Shown: positions 34,088-43,553, counted from the first letter of the stretch. The stretch: 64,000 nt of DNA from UBA6183 sp943372215 (GCA_943372215.1 CALRXU020000005.1:1-64000), one strand, 5' to 3'. Notes: generated by a model not told the origin, from the sequence alone. Program-made: numbers and translations.

Positions 34088-35311
34088 CTACCGCAACAGG
34101 GCAAATGGCATTTGCACGGCAATACCCGTTTGGAAATCGGGGCCATTGTTTACCTTAAAATCTTGCAAGGCATATACGCTCCACACACATTTGCGGGCAT
34201 AGGTATACACCAGCGACCAATATTGGCTGTTGCGGTACATGTGGGTAAGGGCCAAATGCCAATGCGAGCTTAAACGATTGCCCACAGGGGTAACCGCATC
34301 AAACTCTTTAGATGGATGGTATGGTGCCAAATAATTAAAGTTTAACCCAATGGCCCAATACCTAATTGGGCTTAATACCTTGCGATACTCAAACATACAC
34401 TCTAAGGCCGGTAACACCTTACTTCGGCTAAAATCTACATGGTTGCTGCTTGTCCATACTTGTTGCCGCAGCAAGCTTCCCCCGGTTGCTAAGGTAAATA
34501 AATGTTTGTGGCCGCTATTAAACTGCTTCTGCAACACACCAGAAACTCCTGCATCAACCGACCTACTAAAGGCAGGCAGGTTAATGCCCAAATGTACGCC
34601 AGCACTTGCTTGTACTGCATGCCTGTTTAACCACTTGTTATTGGCATACACATAATAATTACCCTGCACGCCTGGCACAATAAACTGGCCTTTTTTCAGG
34701 TGCAAGTTTTTTCCTTCCCTGTCCTGATAAAAAATATCTGCCTGGTTGTAAGTGTATTGTTTTCTGGCAAAAGGGTCTTCTCCACCTTTAATGTTGCTGT
34801 GAAAATCTTCAATAAAACCATCGCTGGTAATAAGTGCCGTAGGTTGCTGTCCTCCTGTTAGCCACATGCCACGCCCGGTAATTTCCAATTCGGAGTGTGT
34901 GGTTACCTTAAAGCGCACATTAATGTTAAACGTCCGCATCACCCCATCAGCCGAAAACACGGTTGAATCATAATTGCGTGGCATATTTTGAAAAACAGAA
35001 TCGCGTTGGTGCCAAGGAAAAGTGGTTAAAAATTTTGTGGCTTGTGCGTCATGTGGCAAATACGCTTTTACCTCTGGCTGCCAAACATTGGCATTGGTTA
35101 AGCCAAAACTTACGCTGGTGCGTTGCACGGGTGCTGTGTTAAAGTTGTGGTTAATGCGGCCTATAAACTGGCCTAAAGGATGTGAAGCCAATAACGTGGG
35201 CTTATTGCATCCAGTAAACAATACGGTATCATTTTTAGCAGATTGGCCAAACGCCACAATAACACCAGCACAAAGCCCAACCAACAAATGAACATAACGC
35301 CATAAAAACAT
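34088..35311 (-). CDS. Predicted outer-membrane beta-barrel, DUF3187-like
   Basis: A 407-aa exported protein (signal peptide ending AFGQ; the ATG at 35311 was chosen over a GTG six bases upstream). The body consists of alternating beta-strands with many Tyr/Trp ends. The GRGMWLTGGQ and SDGFIEDFHSNIKGGEDP segments recall DUF3187 porin-like proteins (GFxDGFIExFH), as does the DFKVNNGPDFQTGIAVQM end. Function is unknown, possibly a channel. It is convergent with the ABC permease and stands alone. Confidence 0.55.
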   Translation of the reverse strand: MFLWRYVHLLVGLCAGVIVAFGQSAKNDTVLFTGCNKPTLLASHPLGQFIGRINHNFNTAPVQRTSVSFGLTNANVWQPEVKAYLPHDAQATKFLTTFPWHQRDSVFQNMPRNYDSTVFSADGVMRTFNINVRFKVTTHSELEITGRGMWLTGGQQPTALITSDGFIEDFHSNIKGGEDPFARKQYTYNQADIFYQDREGKNLHLKKGQFIVPGVQGNYYVYANNKWLNRHAVQASAGVHLGINLPAFSRSVDAGVSGVLQKQFNSGHKHLFTLATGGSLLRQQVWTSSNHVDFSRSKVLPALECMFEYRKVLSPIRYWAIGLNFNYLAPYHPSKEFDAVTPVGNRLSSHWHLALTHMYRNSQYWSLVYTYARKCVWSVYALQDFKVNNGPDFQTGIAVQMPFALLR

Positions 35312-35379
35312 GGGCACTAAAATAGGAAAAGCACAGAGAATTTAATGCAATAAGTACTTTGTTGCCCAACCTAATCCAA

Positions 35380-36315
35380 TTATACAGGGAGCAACTTTAC
35401 CCGCGACTTCTCTTTTAAAGGTAGAAGAGGCACGATTTTATGAGCAATATCCTTTTGTAAAACGGCTAATAATTTTTTCTTTACAAAATGACGATGCACC
35501 ACCAAACTCACCGTGCGATATGGGGTTGGGGATGAAAATGAACTAACATGTTTTCGCTCAGCAGCCGAAAAATCAGTGGTAGATAAATAAGGCAACAACG
35601 TGGTTGCACCATTCGCTTTTACAAAACGCAATAAGCTATCAATTGAACCTGTTTTATATTCAAAGTTTAACTTCGATTTAAAATTCTTTTTAGTTAAGTC
35701 GCATAACTTTAACACTTGGGTGCGCATGCAATGCCCTTCCTCCATTAAACACAAGTTGCCCATGTCAATCTTTTTTATCGAAACAAAATCATTTTTTGTT
35801 TCAGAGGCATCAAAAAAAACAAACGGCTCGTGATACAACTCTACCTCAACAATATCCTGCTCATGTAATGGGGTAGAAAGTATGCCAATATCCAACTCAC
35901 GCGACTTTAACTTTCGGATAATTTCACCTGTGGTTTCTTCTTTTACCATGATGCTTAAGTTGGGAAACTTGGCGGCAAAATCTTGTAAAAACAGGGGCAA
36001 TAAAAATGGCGCAATGGTTGGAATAACCGATAACGTTAAGTTGCCTTGCATTTCGCCCTTCATTTCTTTTACCAACTCTTGCAACTCTTCAATGTGGTTA
36101 ACCACCTTTTTTAGCTGAGCAATAACAGCAACACCCTCAGCCGTAATTTGTACAGGCTTTTTTTTGCGGTCAAAAATTTTTATCCCAATTTCATCCTCAA
36201 ATTTAGAGATCATGGTGCTTAGGGTGGATTGTGTGATAAAACATTTTTCGGAGGCCAATTCAAAATGTCTAACCTCTGCCACTGCCAGTATATATTGAAA
36301 TTGTTGTATGTTCAT
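35380..36315 (-). CDS. oxyR: LysR-type peroxide sensor OxyR
   Basis: A 311-aa LysR regulator. The HTH is QFQYILAVAEVRHFELASEK followed by CFITQSTLSTMISKFED. The redox pair is present with exact OxyR spacing: C-M-R-T-Q-V-L-K-L-C after EEGH (Cys199 and Cys208 of the E. coli protein). Peroxide would form the disulfide and switch on target promoters. It is divergently oriented to katG across 95 bp, the classic arrangement for direct control. Confidence 0.93.
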   Translation of the reverse strand: MNIQQFQYILAVAEVRHFELASEKCFITQSTLSTMISKFEDEIGIKIFDRKKKPVQITAEGVAVIAQLKKVVNHIEELQELVKEMKGEMQGNLTLSVIPTIAPFLLPLFLQDFAAKFPNLSIMVKEETTGEIIRKLKSRELDIGILSTPLHEQDIVEVELYHEPFVFFDASETKNDFVSIKKIDMGNLCLMEEGHCMRTQVLKLCDLTKKNFKSKLNFEYKTGSIDSLLRFVKANGATTLLPYLSTTDFSAAERKHVSSFSSPTPYRTVSLVVHRHFVKKKLLAVLQKDIAHKIVPLLPLKEKSRVKLLPV

Positions 36316-36317
36316 CT

Positions 36318-36370
36318 ATGCTATCAATATTAAGATTGAAAATATCATTTCTATCAAACAAAAATATCAC
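36318..36370. promoter_or_regulatory. Candidate OxyR operator between oxyR and katG
   Basis: Four ATC triplets (36323, 36344, 36353, 36366), three of them within CTATC or ATATC, plus an ATT at 36335, recur roughly every 9-13 bp. This loosely resembles the ATAG/CTAT tetranucleotides on one DNA face seen in OxyR sites. The match is weak; position between the divergent genes is the main support. Confidence 0.3.
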
Positions 36371-36410
36371 TTAACATTGAACTGAAACAATATTTAATTA
36401 TCAACATAAC

Positions 36411-38690
36411 ATGAAAAGAATACTCGCTATCTCAGGTATTATTTTATCCATGAGTACAAACGCACAACCCAGTATGGAAAACAAAGCAAAATGTCCCTTT
36501 CATGAAGGAACAGCAACAGCAAACAACACGGAAGTATCAACAACCAAACCCAGTGAAAAAGGACCTACAAACCGGGATTGGTGGCCCAACCAGCTTAACC
36601 TAAGCGTACTTCGTCAAAACTCTTCTTTATCCAACCCCATGGAAAAAGGCTTTAATTATGCAGAAGCGTTTAAAAGCCTGGATTTGCAGGCCTTGAAAAA
36701 AGACCTTCGCACCGTGCTTACCAAATCAGAAGATTGGTGGCCAGCAGATTTTGGACATTACGGCCCGTTTTTTATTCGCATGGCATGGCATAGCGCAGGC
36801 ACTTACCGCACAGGTGATGGCCGTGGAGGAACACGTGCCGGACAACAGCGTTTTGCCCCTCAAAACAGTTGGCCAGATAATGGAAACCTAGATAAAGCAA
36901 GAAGGTTGTTATGGCCTGTTAAACAAAAATACGGCAACAAAATTTCGTGGGCTGATTTGATGATACTGGCCGGAAATGTGGCCCTAGAAGACATGGGCTT
37001 TAAAACTTTTGGCTTTGCGGGTGGCCGCGAAGATGTATGGGAGCCTGAAATACATGTGTATTGGGGCCCTGAAAAAAAATGGTTAGACGACAAGCGTTAC
37101 TCTGGTGAAAGAAATTTAGAAAAGCCTTTAGCTGCTGTACAGATGGGACTTATTTATGTGAACCCTGAAGGACCCAATGGCAACCCTGACCCCGTTGCTG
37201 CCGCCAAAGACATTAGAGAAACTTTTGCCCGTATGGGGATGAACGATGAAGAAACCGTAGCGTTAATTGCGGGTGGACACACTTTTGGTAAAACACATGG
37301 CGCAGGTGATGCCTCTTTGGTAGGGCCAGAACCTGAAGCAGCAGGTATTGAAGAGCAAGGCTTTGGCTGGATGAGCAAATACAAATCGGGTAAAGGAAAA
37401 GATGCCATTACCTCTGGTTTAGAAGTTACCTGGACACCCACACCCACCAAGTTTGGAAATGGCTTTTTTAACATATTGTTTGCCTACGAGTGGGAGCTTA
37501 CCAAAAGCCCTGCTGGCGCGCACCAATGGGTAGCAAAAAATGCACAGGCCATTATACCAAATGCATTTGACAGCTCTAAAAAGCAATTGCCAACCATGCT
37601 AACTACTGATCTTTCATTGCGTTTTGATCCTGCTTATGAAAAAATTTCCAGGAATTTTTTAGAAAACCCGGATGCTTTTGCAGATGCTTTTGCCCGCGCT
37701 TGGTTTAAGCTTACCCACCGCGATATGGGTCCACGTGCGTTGTATTTAGGTGCAGAAGTTCCAAAAGAAGAATTAATATGGCAAGACCCCATCCCAGCAC
37801 TAAACCACCCACTAATTGATGCCAAAGATGTGGCTGCTTTAAAAACAATGATATTAAATTCTGGGCTAACCATAAGTGAATTGGTTTCTACTGCATGGGC
37901 TTCAGCATCAACCTTCCGTGGCTCAGATAGAAGGGGTGGTGCGAATGGTGCCAGAATACAGTTGTTGCCGCAAAGAAATTGGGAAGCCAACAATCCGCAG
38001 CAACTGGATAAAGTATTAAAGGCATTGGAAAAAATTAAAAATGATTTTAACGGAAAATCTGCCACCAAAAAAGTATCCATGGCTGATATGATAGTATTGG
38101 CTGGTTCAGCAGCACTTGAAAAAGCCATTAAAAATGCTGGATACAATAAGCAAGTGCCGTTTACTGCCGGGCGCATGGATGCCACTCAAGCGCAAACCGA
38201 TATTCAATCCATTGGGGTACTTGAGCCTTTGGCAGATGGCTTCCGCAACTATACCAAATCAACTTATACGGTTTCTACCGAAGAGTTATTAATTGATAAA
38301 GCACAACTGCTTACCTTAACTGCTCCTGAAATGACGGTGCTTGTTGGAGGAATGCGGGTGTTGAGTGCCAATTACAACAACAGCAAAAGCGGGGTGCTTA
38401 CCACCAATAAAGAAACATTAAACAATGATTTTTTTGTAAACCTGCTTGATATGAGCACCGTTTGGAGAGCAACCTCAGATACCAAAGAACAATTTGAAGG
38501 GATTGACCGCAAAACAAACACCGTGAAATGGACAGCCACACGGGCCGATTTGATTTTTGGTTCAAACTCGGAGTTACGGGCATTGGCAGAAGTTTATGCC
38601 AGCAATGATGCCAAAGAAAAGTTTGTGAACGATTTTATTGCCGCCTGGGTTAAAGTGATGAACTTGGATCGGTTTGATTTGAATAAATAA
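36411..38690 (+). CDS. katG: Catalase-peroxidase KatG, predicted exported
   Basis: A 759-aa bifunctional haem catalase-peroxidase with two peroxidase-like domains. The distal triad Arg123, Trp126 and His127 is in FFIRMAWHSAG. The Met-Tyr-Trp adduct partners are Tyr249 (GLIYVNPEG) and Met275 (RMGMND). The proximal His290 is in GGHTFGKTHGAG. The second domain (RGSDRRGGANGARI, LLDMSTVWRA, VMNLDRFD end) is complete. Unusually, the first ~19 residues (MKRILAISGIILSMSTNAQ) form a signal peptide in front of the normal MENKAKCPFH start, so the enzyme should work in the periplasm. It is divergent from oxyR. Confidence 0.95.
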   Translation: MKRILAISGIILSMSTNAQPSMENKAKCPFHEGTATANNTEVSTTKPSEKGPTNRDWWPNQLNLSVLRQNSSLSNPMEKGFNYAEAFKSLDLQALKKDLRTVLTKSEDWWPADFGHYGPFFIRMAWHSAGTYRTGDGRGGTRAGQQRFAPQNSWPDNGNLDKARRLLWPVKQKYGNKISWADLMILAGNVALEDMGFKTFGFAGGREDVWEPEIHVYWGPEKKWLDDKRYSGERNLEKPLAAVQMGLIYVNPEGPNGNPDPVAAAKDIRETFARMGMNDEETVALIAGGHTFGKTHGAGDASLVGPEPEAAGIEEQGFGWMSKYKSGKGKDAITSGLEVTWTPTPTKFGNGFFNILFAYEWELTKSPAGAHQWVAKNAQAIIPNAFDSSKKQLPTMLTTDLSLRFDPAYEKISRNFLENPDAFADAFARAWFKLTHRDMGPRALYLGAEVPKEELIWQDPIPALNHPLIDAKDVAALKTMILNSGLTISELVSTAWASASTFRGSDRRGGANGARIQLLPQRNWEANNPQQLDKVLKALEKIKNDFNGKSATKKVSMADMIVLAGSAALEKAIKNAGYNKQVPFTAGRMDATQAQTDIQSIGVLEPLADGFRNYTKSTYTVSTEELLIDKAQLLTLTAPEMTVLVGGMRVLSANYNNSKSGVLTTNKETLNNDFFVNLLDMSTVWRATSDTKEQFEGIDRKTNTVKWTATRADLIFGSNSELRALAEVYASNDAKEKFVNDFIAAWVKVMNLDRFDLNK

Positions 38691-38710
38691 TGTAAACCCT
38701 TTGGTTTAAA

Positions 38711-38746
38711 AAGGCTGGTGTTTTTTATTAGACACCAGCCTTTTTT
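38711..38746 (+). terminator. Rho-independent terminator of katG
   Basis: AAGGCTGGTGT pairs with ACACCAGCCTT across a T/A-rich loop, followed by a T6 run. It ends the katG transcript. Confidence 0.85.
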
Positions 38747-38955
38747 GTGTGTGGTTGAACCCTTCGAACGTTGACCAATAACATAAAAAACAAAACCTAG
38801 ATTTTAGCAAAAAATTACCCCTTTAAAAAAGGAGACTATTTGATGGATGAGCTTGTAAAATGTATAGCCCCAAGTTACATTTGTATGAGTTGAACATTAT
38901 TACCCTGAAAGCCGCACCACAAATTAGGGGCAACTATTATGCTGTATTGTTACAA

Positions 38956-39423
38956 ATGATTAGAAAGACAACCATTATCATCTTGCTAAGCTTTATTGGC
39001 TTTTCAGCAAATGCACAAAACAACACCGTTTTTAGTGTAACCATTGATACATTAGAACGGTTGGACAATAAGGTATTGTATAGTTTAAAAACTTATGCCG
39101 ACTCAATATTGACAGAAGAAGCTCAGGCGTTTCTTTACCAAACAACCCTTAAGATTCCGAAGTTTAAACGATTACCCAATTTATTTAAAAAAGAACTGGC
39201 TGCTGATAGTATTGTATTTCATGGGTTACGAACAACATACTTAAAAAATCGTTATTACAAGCAGGAGCAATACGACAATGGAAATTTGAAATCCAATGCT
39301 TTCTTTAGTGAATCCGGTAAGGAAATTAGCTTAGAAGAATTTAATAAATACAACGGGCGGAGAGGGCCTTGTGGAGATGCTATAGGCTATTTTTTAATAC
39401 ATGGTCGGAAAAAAAACAATTGA
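38956..39423 (+). CDS. Hypothetical exported protein
   Basis: A 155-aa protein from the ATG at 38956 (MIRKTTIIILLSFIGFSANA, a signal peptide with an ANAQ site). The frame is open further upstream, but the added residues are not signal-like. The mature part has a Leu/Asp-rich helical start (TLERLDNKVLYSLKTYADS), a basic centre and a glycine-rich end (YNGRRGPCGDAIGYFLIHGR). No family is recognised. Isolated by the katG terminator on one side and a 314-bp gap on the other. Confidence 0.6.
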   Translation: MIRKTTIIILLSFIGFSANAQNNTVFSVTIDTLERLDNKVLYSLKTYADSILTEEAQAFLYQTTLKIPKFKRLPNLFKKELAADSIVFHGLRTTYLKNRYYKQEQYDNGNLKSNAFFSESGKEISLEEFNKYNGRRGPCGDAIGYFLIHGRKKNN

Positions 39424-39737
39424 ACACAACAACAAATTCCAGAAACTTATTCCATTTACTGCGAAAGAATAACTGTCTATACAGCTTCAATAGGCTGTGT
39501 TTTGTGAATCGTTTTAAAGAATAGCTATCTATAAAAAAGGAGAATTTTCTGTTGCTTAAAAGAACAGTTTGGAGTACGTTTGACGAGAAAGAATTTCCAA
39601 TGCCTAATCGTGTTACTTGTTTCAACACCGCTAGTAAACCTTCACCAATCTAACCAAAACAGAAAGGTTGGCGAATAAAAGTATTGGCTATAAACTATAA
39701 TAGAAAAACAACACAGAACAAAATCAATCATAATAAC
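39424..39737. other. Gene-free interval
   Basis: About 310 bp with no ORF that has a signal peptide, domain or codon pattern like its neighbours on either strand, and no clear hairpin. It presumably holds the promoter of the SRPBCC-DUF2200 pair. Confidence 0.5.
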
Positions 39738-40145
39738 ATGGAGAAAATAACAATTCAAGCAACAATTTCGGCTGCCAAACAACAAGTATGGGACTATTAT
39801 ACCAAGCCCGAACATATTACACAATGGAACTTTGCCGACCCAAGTTGGTGCTGCCCCACCGCTTCTAACGATATGAAAGTTGGCGGAAAATACATTGCCA
39901 GAATGGAAGCCAAGGACGGTAGTTTTGGCTTTGACTTTGAGGCAACCTATACTGAAATTAAAGAAGGAGAACATTTTAGTTATGAATTTGGGGGACGTTA
40001 TGCAACAGTAGAATTTAACGCACAACAAGAACAAACCGAACTTACCATAATTTTTGACCCTGAAACAGAAAACCCCGTTGATTTACAAAGACAAGGTTGG
40101 CAAGCGATTTTGAACAACTTTAAAAATTATACTGAAACCAATTAA
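39738..40145 (+). CDS. SRPBCC/AHSA1-type START-fold protein
   Basis: A 135-aa protein starting MEKITIQATISAAKQQVWDY, the usual opening of AHSA1-like START-fold proteins. HITQWNFADPSW, the MKVGGKYIARMEA strands, and the C-terminal helix (QRQGWQAILNNFKNYTE) are all family-typical. It probably binds a small hydrophobic ligand. An ATG at 39738 was preferred to the one at 39684. The DUF2200 gene begins 3 bp after its stop. Confidence 0.85.
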   Translation: MEKITIQATISAAKQQVWDYYTKPEHITQWNFADPSWCCPTASNDMKVGGKYIARMEAKDGSFGFDFEATYTEIKEGEHFSYEFGGRYATVEFNAQQEQTELTIIFDPETENPVDLQRQGWQAILNNFKNYTETN

Positions 40146-40148
40146 ACC

Positions 40149-40514
40149 GTGAAAGTTACGCCTGAACATAACGAAAGAATGGCAAAAATGACTTTTGCAT
40201 CTGTATATCCGCACTACGTAACTAAAGTTGAGAAAAAGGGAAAGACAAAAGAAGAATTGCATCAAGTGATTCAGTGGCTAACAGGTTTTGACGACAACGC
40301 AATACAAAAGCTCATTGAAGAGAAAGTAACTTTTGAAATATTTTTTAAGCAGGCTACCTTAAACCCAAACGCTGAATTGATTAAAGGAGTAATTTGTGGT
40401 TATAACATAGAAGAAATTGAAAATCCCTTAACAAAACAGGTAAGGTATCTTGACAAACTCGTTGATGAATTAGCGAATGGGAAAAAGATGGAGAAAATTT
40501 TAAGAACTGAATAA
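40149..40514 (+). CDS. DUF2200 family protein
   Basis: A 121-aa protein with a GTG start, opening MKVTPEHNERMAKMTFASVY, then YVTKVEKKGKTKEEL, VIQWLTGFD and a C-terminal basic helix (YLDKLVDELANGKKMEKIL). This is the DUF2200 (COG4898) pattern; the biochemical role is unknown. It is co-transcribed with the SRPBCC gene. Confidence 0.8.
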   Translation: MKVTPEHNERMAKMTFASVYPHYVTKVEKKGKTKEELHQVIQWLTGFDDNAIQKLIEEKVTFEIFFKQATLNPNAELIKGVICGYNIEEIENPLTKQVRYLDKLVDELANGKKMEKILRTE

Positions 40515-40649
40515 AAGAATGGCAATCAGCACTACAGAAAGAAACACCATCCATAATACGCATTTTTCGTCAGGCTGGGCTGAATCATAAACTTGGCGTT
40601 TAAATATTATCCCTCATTTAATAGGCTAAACAACTTAAAAGACTTTAAT

Positions 40650-40657
40650 TATCTTTG
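40650..40657 (+). promoter_or_regulatory. TATCTTTG -7 box directly before the antitoxin-like gene
   Basis: An exact TAnnTTTG match whose last base is only 3 bp before the ATG at 40661. If used, the transcript would be nearly leaderless. Confidence 0.3.
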
Positions 40658-40660
40658 AAT

Positions 40661-40849
40661 ATGACCAAAACAGAAATTCAATCGGAAATTCAAAAGGTTC
40701 TTGACAATGTGCCTGAAAGCGTTTTACAAGACGTTTTGGCTTTTTTGAAAGAACTTCAAGACCAGCCCGCTGACACGGTTAGATTAACGAACAGCTTGCG
40801 TCAAATTCTAGCGGAAGACAAAGATTTACTTGAACGATTGGCTCAATGA
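40661..40849 (+). CDS. Small antitoxin-like protein
   Basis: A 62-aa acidic, helical protein: TKTEIQSEIQKVLDNVPESV, LQDVLAFLKELQ, then RLTNSLRQILAEDKDLLERL. The first half resembles DUF2281/antitoxin-type helices (ELPEELLEEVLDFI). The usual toxin partner (RelE or PIN) does not follow; instead a GNAT gene begins 12 bp downstream. The call is tentative. Confidence 0.5.
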   Translation: MTKTEIQSEIQKVLDNVPESVLQDVLAFLKELQDQPADTVRLTNSLRQILAEDKDLLERLAQ

Positions 40850-40861
40850 TTGAACTGAAGG

Positions 40862-41314
40862 ATGTATCAACTTAAAAGAACAAATTCTGACGATTTAGAT
40901 TTTCAAAAATTAGTGGTTGAACTTGATAAAGATTTGGCCATTAGAGATGGGGAAGAACATTCCTTTTATGCCCAATTCAACAAAATTGCTGCCATAAAAC
41001 ATGTGGTTGTTATTTATGAGCATGAAATGGCGGTTGGTTGTGGCGCAATTAAAGCCTATGAAGAACATGTGATGGAAATCAAGCGCATGTTTGTACCCTT
41101 AGAAAAAAGAGGCAAAGGCATTGCTTCTATGGTATTGAAGGAACTAGAAAATTGGGCAAAAGAACTTGGTTATAAAAAATGCATTTTAGAAACAGGCATA
41201 AAACAACCTGAAGCAATCCGCCTTTACGAGAAAAATAATTTTATGCTGATTAAAAATTATGGCCAATACGCAGACATTGAGAATAGCGTATGTTTTGAGA
41301 AAGTAATTGGATAA
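40862..41314 (+). CDS. GNAT-family N-acetyltransferase
   Basis: A 150-aa GNAT protein with the acetyl-CoA loop in VPLEKRGKGIASMVLKELEN (Q/RxxGxG/A form), preceded by GCGAIKAYEEHVMEIKRMFV and followed by CILETGIKQPEAIRLYEKNN. It acetylates an amine on an unknown substrate. It is the second gene after the small antitoxin-like protein; whether the two form a functional pair is unclear. Confidence 0.85.
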   Translation: MYQLKRTNSDDLDFQKLVVELDKDLAIRDGEEHSFYAQFNKIAAIKHVVVIYEHEMAVGCGAIKAYEEHVMEIKRMFVPLEKRGKGIASMVLKELENWAKELGYKKCILETGIKQPEAIRLYEKNNFMLIKNYGQYADIENSVCFEKVIG

Positions 41315-41458
41315 CAGGTTGATGCCCTAATGTTTAGAATACCATCCAAATTTTCTTAACTACTTCATTCAACAACTTAGTTATACATTAACCAACACAG
41401 CAAGTGACGCTTCCAGTGTGCTGGCAATTCTCAATATGCTAAACAATGTCGGGTTTAT

Positions 41459-42709
41459 TTAATCATTCAACAACAACTTAAAATAAAACAGGGGGTTTCT
41501 CAATTTTGCGCGCAGGTCTAAATCCTCAAACATGCAACTGATGGTTTCGCGCAGGGCTTTGTTTTTATGGGCTTTGTTTACCACAAAGTTAAACAACCAC
41601 GGGTATTTGCAGAGTTTTTGCATGGTGTGGCTCAACTTTAATTCATCCCACTGGCGGGCATAAAAAGCATCATCATATTGTTTTAAAAATGCGGCATCAA
41701 AACGGTTTTGTTTAATGGCTTCTGCAATAAAATCTGCTGCCATCATGCCACTGTAAAGTGCATTGCCAATACCTTCCCCTGTAAAAGGGTCAATTAAAGA
41801 GCCTGCATCGCCCACCAACAAAAAACCCTCACCACTTACTGGCCTTTTTTTGCTGCCTAAAGGCAACCCCCAACCTTGTATTTTCCCTTCTAACTTGGCG
41901 TTTTTAAACCGCTCCCTAATGTTAGGGTTATTTTCTATGGCCTTCAGCATATCGGCCTTCAGGTTTACTTTGCGTTTGCTTACCTCAGCACTTAACATGC
42001 CTGCACCAATATTGGCCATGCCGTTGGGCAATGGAAATATCCAAAAGTACCCAGGCAACATTTCGGGCAAAAAATGCAACTCAATAAAATGTTGTGGGTG
42101 CATGCCTTCCACGCCACTATAGTAAGCACGTATGCCTGCACAATAGTGGTTGTTTTCCTTTTGTATGTTGGCCAGCTTTTTGGCCACAATGCTTCTGTCT
42201 CCTTCTGCACCAACCACCAACGCCACGTCTTCCATTACATGTGTTGTGCCGTGTTGGCTGTATTTTACCTGAAACTTTTTTCCTGTACGGTTAATCTCTT
42301 CCACTTCTGCCCCTTCTATCACCTGAGCATAATTCCTATCCAGGCGTTTGTACAAGTCATAATCAAAATCAATGCGTTTGCTAATAAACCCTGGAGGGTA
42401 TTGCTCCTTGCTCATGTCTTGTTTAAAAGGAATATCAATGGCCTTGCCATTTGGCGCAACAAACTTCACGCCCCAACTTTCAATAAACTCCTGTTTTTGT
42501 TGGTCGTATGTTGGGATAATGGTTTTATCCAACTGGTTTAATACATAAACGGTTTTTCCACTTAATGCATCACCACACACCTTATCCCTGGGGAAAATGG
42601 CCTTTTCAATAATGGTATGGGGTATTTTGTGTTTGGCCAAAAAAAGTGACGTTGCACAACCAGCAGGTCCTGCGCCCACAATAATCAGTTGGTTTTGGTT
42701 TATTTGCAT
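41459..42709 (-). CDS. FAD-dependent oxidoreductase, geranylgeranyl-reductase family
   Basis: A 416-aa flavoprotein with the Rossmann dinucleotide motif IIVGAGPAGCATSLFLAKHK at the N-terminus, KVCGDALSG, the VVGAEGDRSIVAKKL segment and the second FAD motif FLLVGDAGSLIDPFTGEGIG at about 285. This is the geranylgeranyl reductase/FixC-like class that saturates isoprenoid chains or oxidises lipids. The ATG at 42709 is preferred to a TTG nine bases upstream. It stands alone, and a role in prenyl-lipid metabolism is a family-level inference. Confidence 0.85.
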   Translation of the reverse strand: MQINQNQLIIVGAGPAGCATSLFLAKHKIPHTIIEKAIFPRDKVCGDALSGKTVYVLNQLDKTIIPTYDQQKQEFIESWGVKFVAPNGKAIDIPFKQDMSKEQYPPGFISKRIDFDYDLYKRLDRNYAQVIEGAEVEEINRTGKKFQVKYSQHGTTHVMEDVALVVGAEGDRSIVAKKLANIQKENNHYCAGIRAYYSGVEGMHPQHFIELHFLPEMLPGYFWIFPLPNGMANIGAGMLSAEVSKRKVNLKADMLKAIENNPNIRERFKNAKLEGKIQGWGLPLGSKKRPVSGEGFLLVGDAGSLIDPFTGEGIGNALYSGMMAADFIAEAIKQNRFDAAFLKQYDDAFYARQWDELKLSHTMQKLCKYPWLFNFVVNKAHKNKALRETISCMFEDLDLRAKLRNPLFYFKLLLND

Positions 42710-42984
42710 GCGCTGCAATAATAAGTATTTACCTTGATGCCAGCAATGGAATAGCTTACGCGCAAAACACTGTCAGTTATTTAACCTATTAAAATCCTTT
42801 ATTTACCGCCCCTGTAAACCCATAATAACCACCCGACCAATTCCTAATTTATTGTTTTACATGCCTTTACAAGCCAGCCTTCAAGCTACATGGGATTGTT
42901 TCTTTTCTTCGGATTCGTTTAAAACCATTTAATCGTATGCGCCAATATGGCAATGGCTTGATTTTTGGTTACTTTTGCGAACTC

Positions 42985-43482
42985 ATGCACGTTGAATTTA
43001 ATCAACTTCCTTTAGATGCACGCATTTGGGTTTATGCGGCATCGTCTGTTTTAACCAGTCAGCAACAAGAATTTTTGTTGCGTGAGGGCACCGCATTTAC
43101 TGCCCAATGGACCGCACACCAACAGCCATTAAAAGCCTCTTTCTCTATTTTTCATAACCTGTTTTTGGTTTTTGGAGTAGATACGGCACAAGTGGATGTA
43201 AGCGGATGTGGTATTGATAAATCGGTGCATTTGGTGCAACAGTGGGAAAAAGAGCTGGGTTTGCCTTTGTTTAATCGCCTACAACTGGAGTACTTAGTTG
43301 GTGATGTGGTACATGTGCTTTCAAAGTCGCAAGTTGTTGCGGCTTACGAAAATGGAACCATCAACGATGAAACCCTCTTTTTTAACAAAACCGTTTTAAC
43401 AGCCGAGGCGTTTAAAAAAGAATTTACTGTCCCATTTAATAAAAGCTGGGCGCATGCGTTATTACCAAAACAACATGCATAA
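42985..43482 (+). CDS. Conserved Bacteroidota protein next to ftsH
   Basis: A 165-aa cytosolic protein starting MHVEFNQLPLDARIWVYAAS. An upstream ATG at 42937 exists, but this start fits homologs as I remember them. WTAHQQPLKASFSIFHNLFL, the DVSGCGIDKSVHLVQ block and a C-terminal FNKSWAHALLP are characteristic. Such proteins are often labelled 'ABC transporter ATPase' in databases, but I see no Walker motifs, so the label is misleading. It is positioned directly before ftsH, as commonly seen in Bacteroidota. Function is unknown. Confidence 0.7.
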   Translation: MHVEFNQLPLDARIWVYAASSVLTSQQQEFLLREGTAFTAQWTAHQQPLKASFSIFHNLFLVFGVDTAQVDVSGCGIDKSVHLVQQWEKELGLPLFNRLQLEYLVGDVVHVLSKSQVVAAYENGTINDETLFFNKTVLTAEAFKKEFTVPFNKSWAHALLPKQHA

Positions 43483-43553
43483 CCATAAAAAACAATTTGT
43501 AAGTACTATTGCTTAATAGAGATAAGAATAAAACACACACGATAAAAAAGTAA

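Noticed and set aside
39380..39628. 82-codon minus-strand frame in the gap after 39423
   Set aside because: No signal, domain or plausible start context; overlaps the preceding gene's 3' end.
42074..42541. 155-codon plus-strand frame antisense to the flavoprotein gene
   Set aside because: Cys/His/Phe-rich nonsense composition; a shadow of the well-supported reductase gene.
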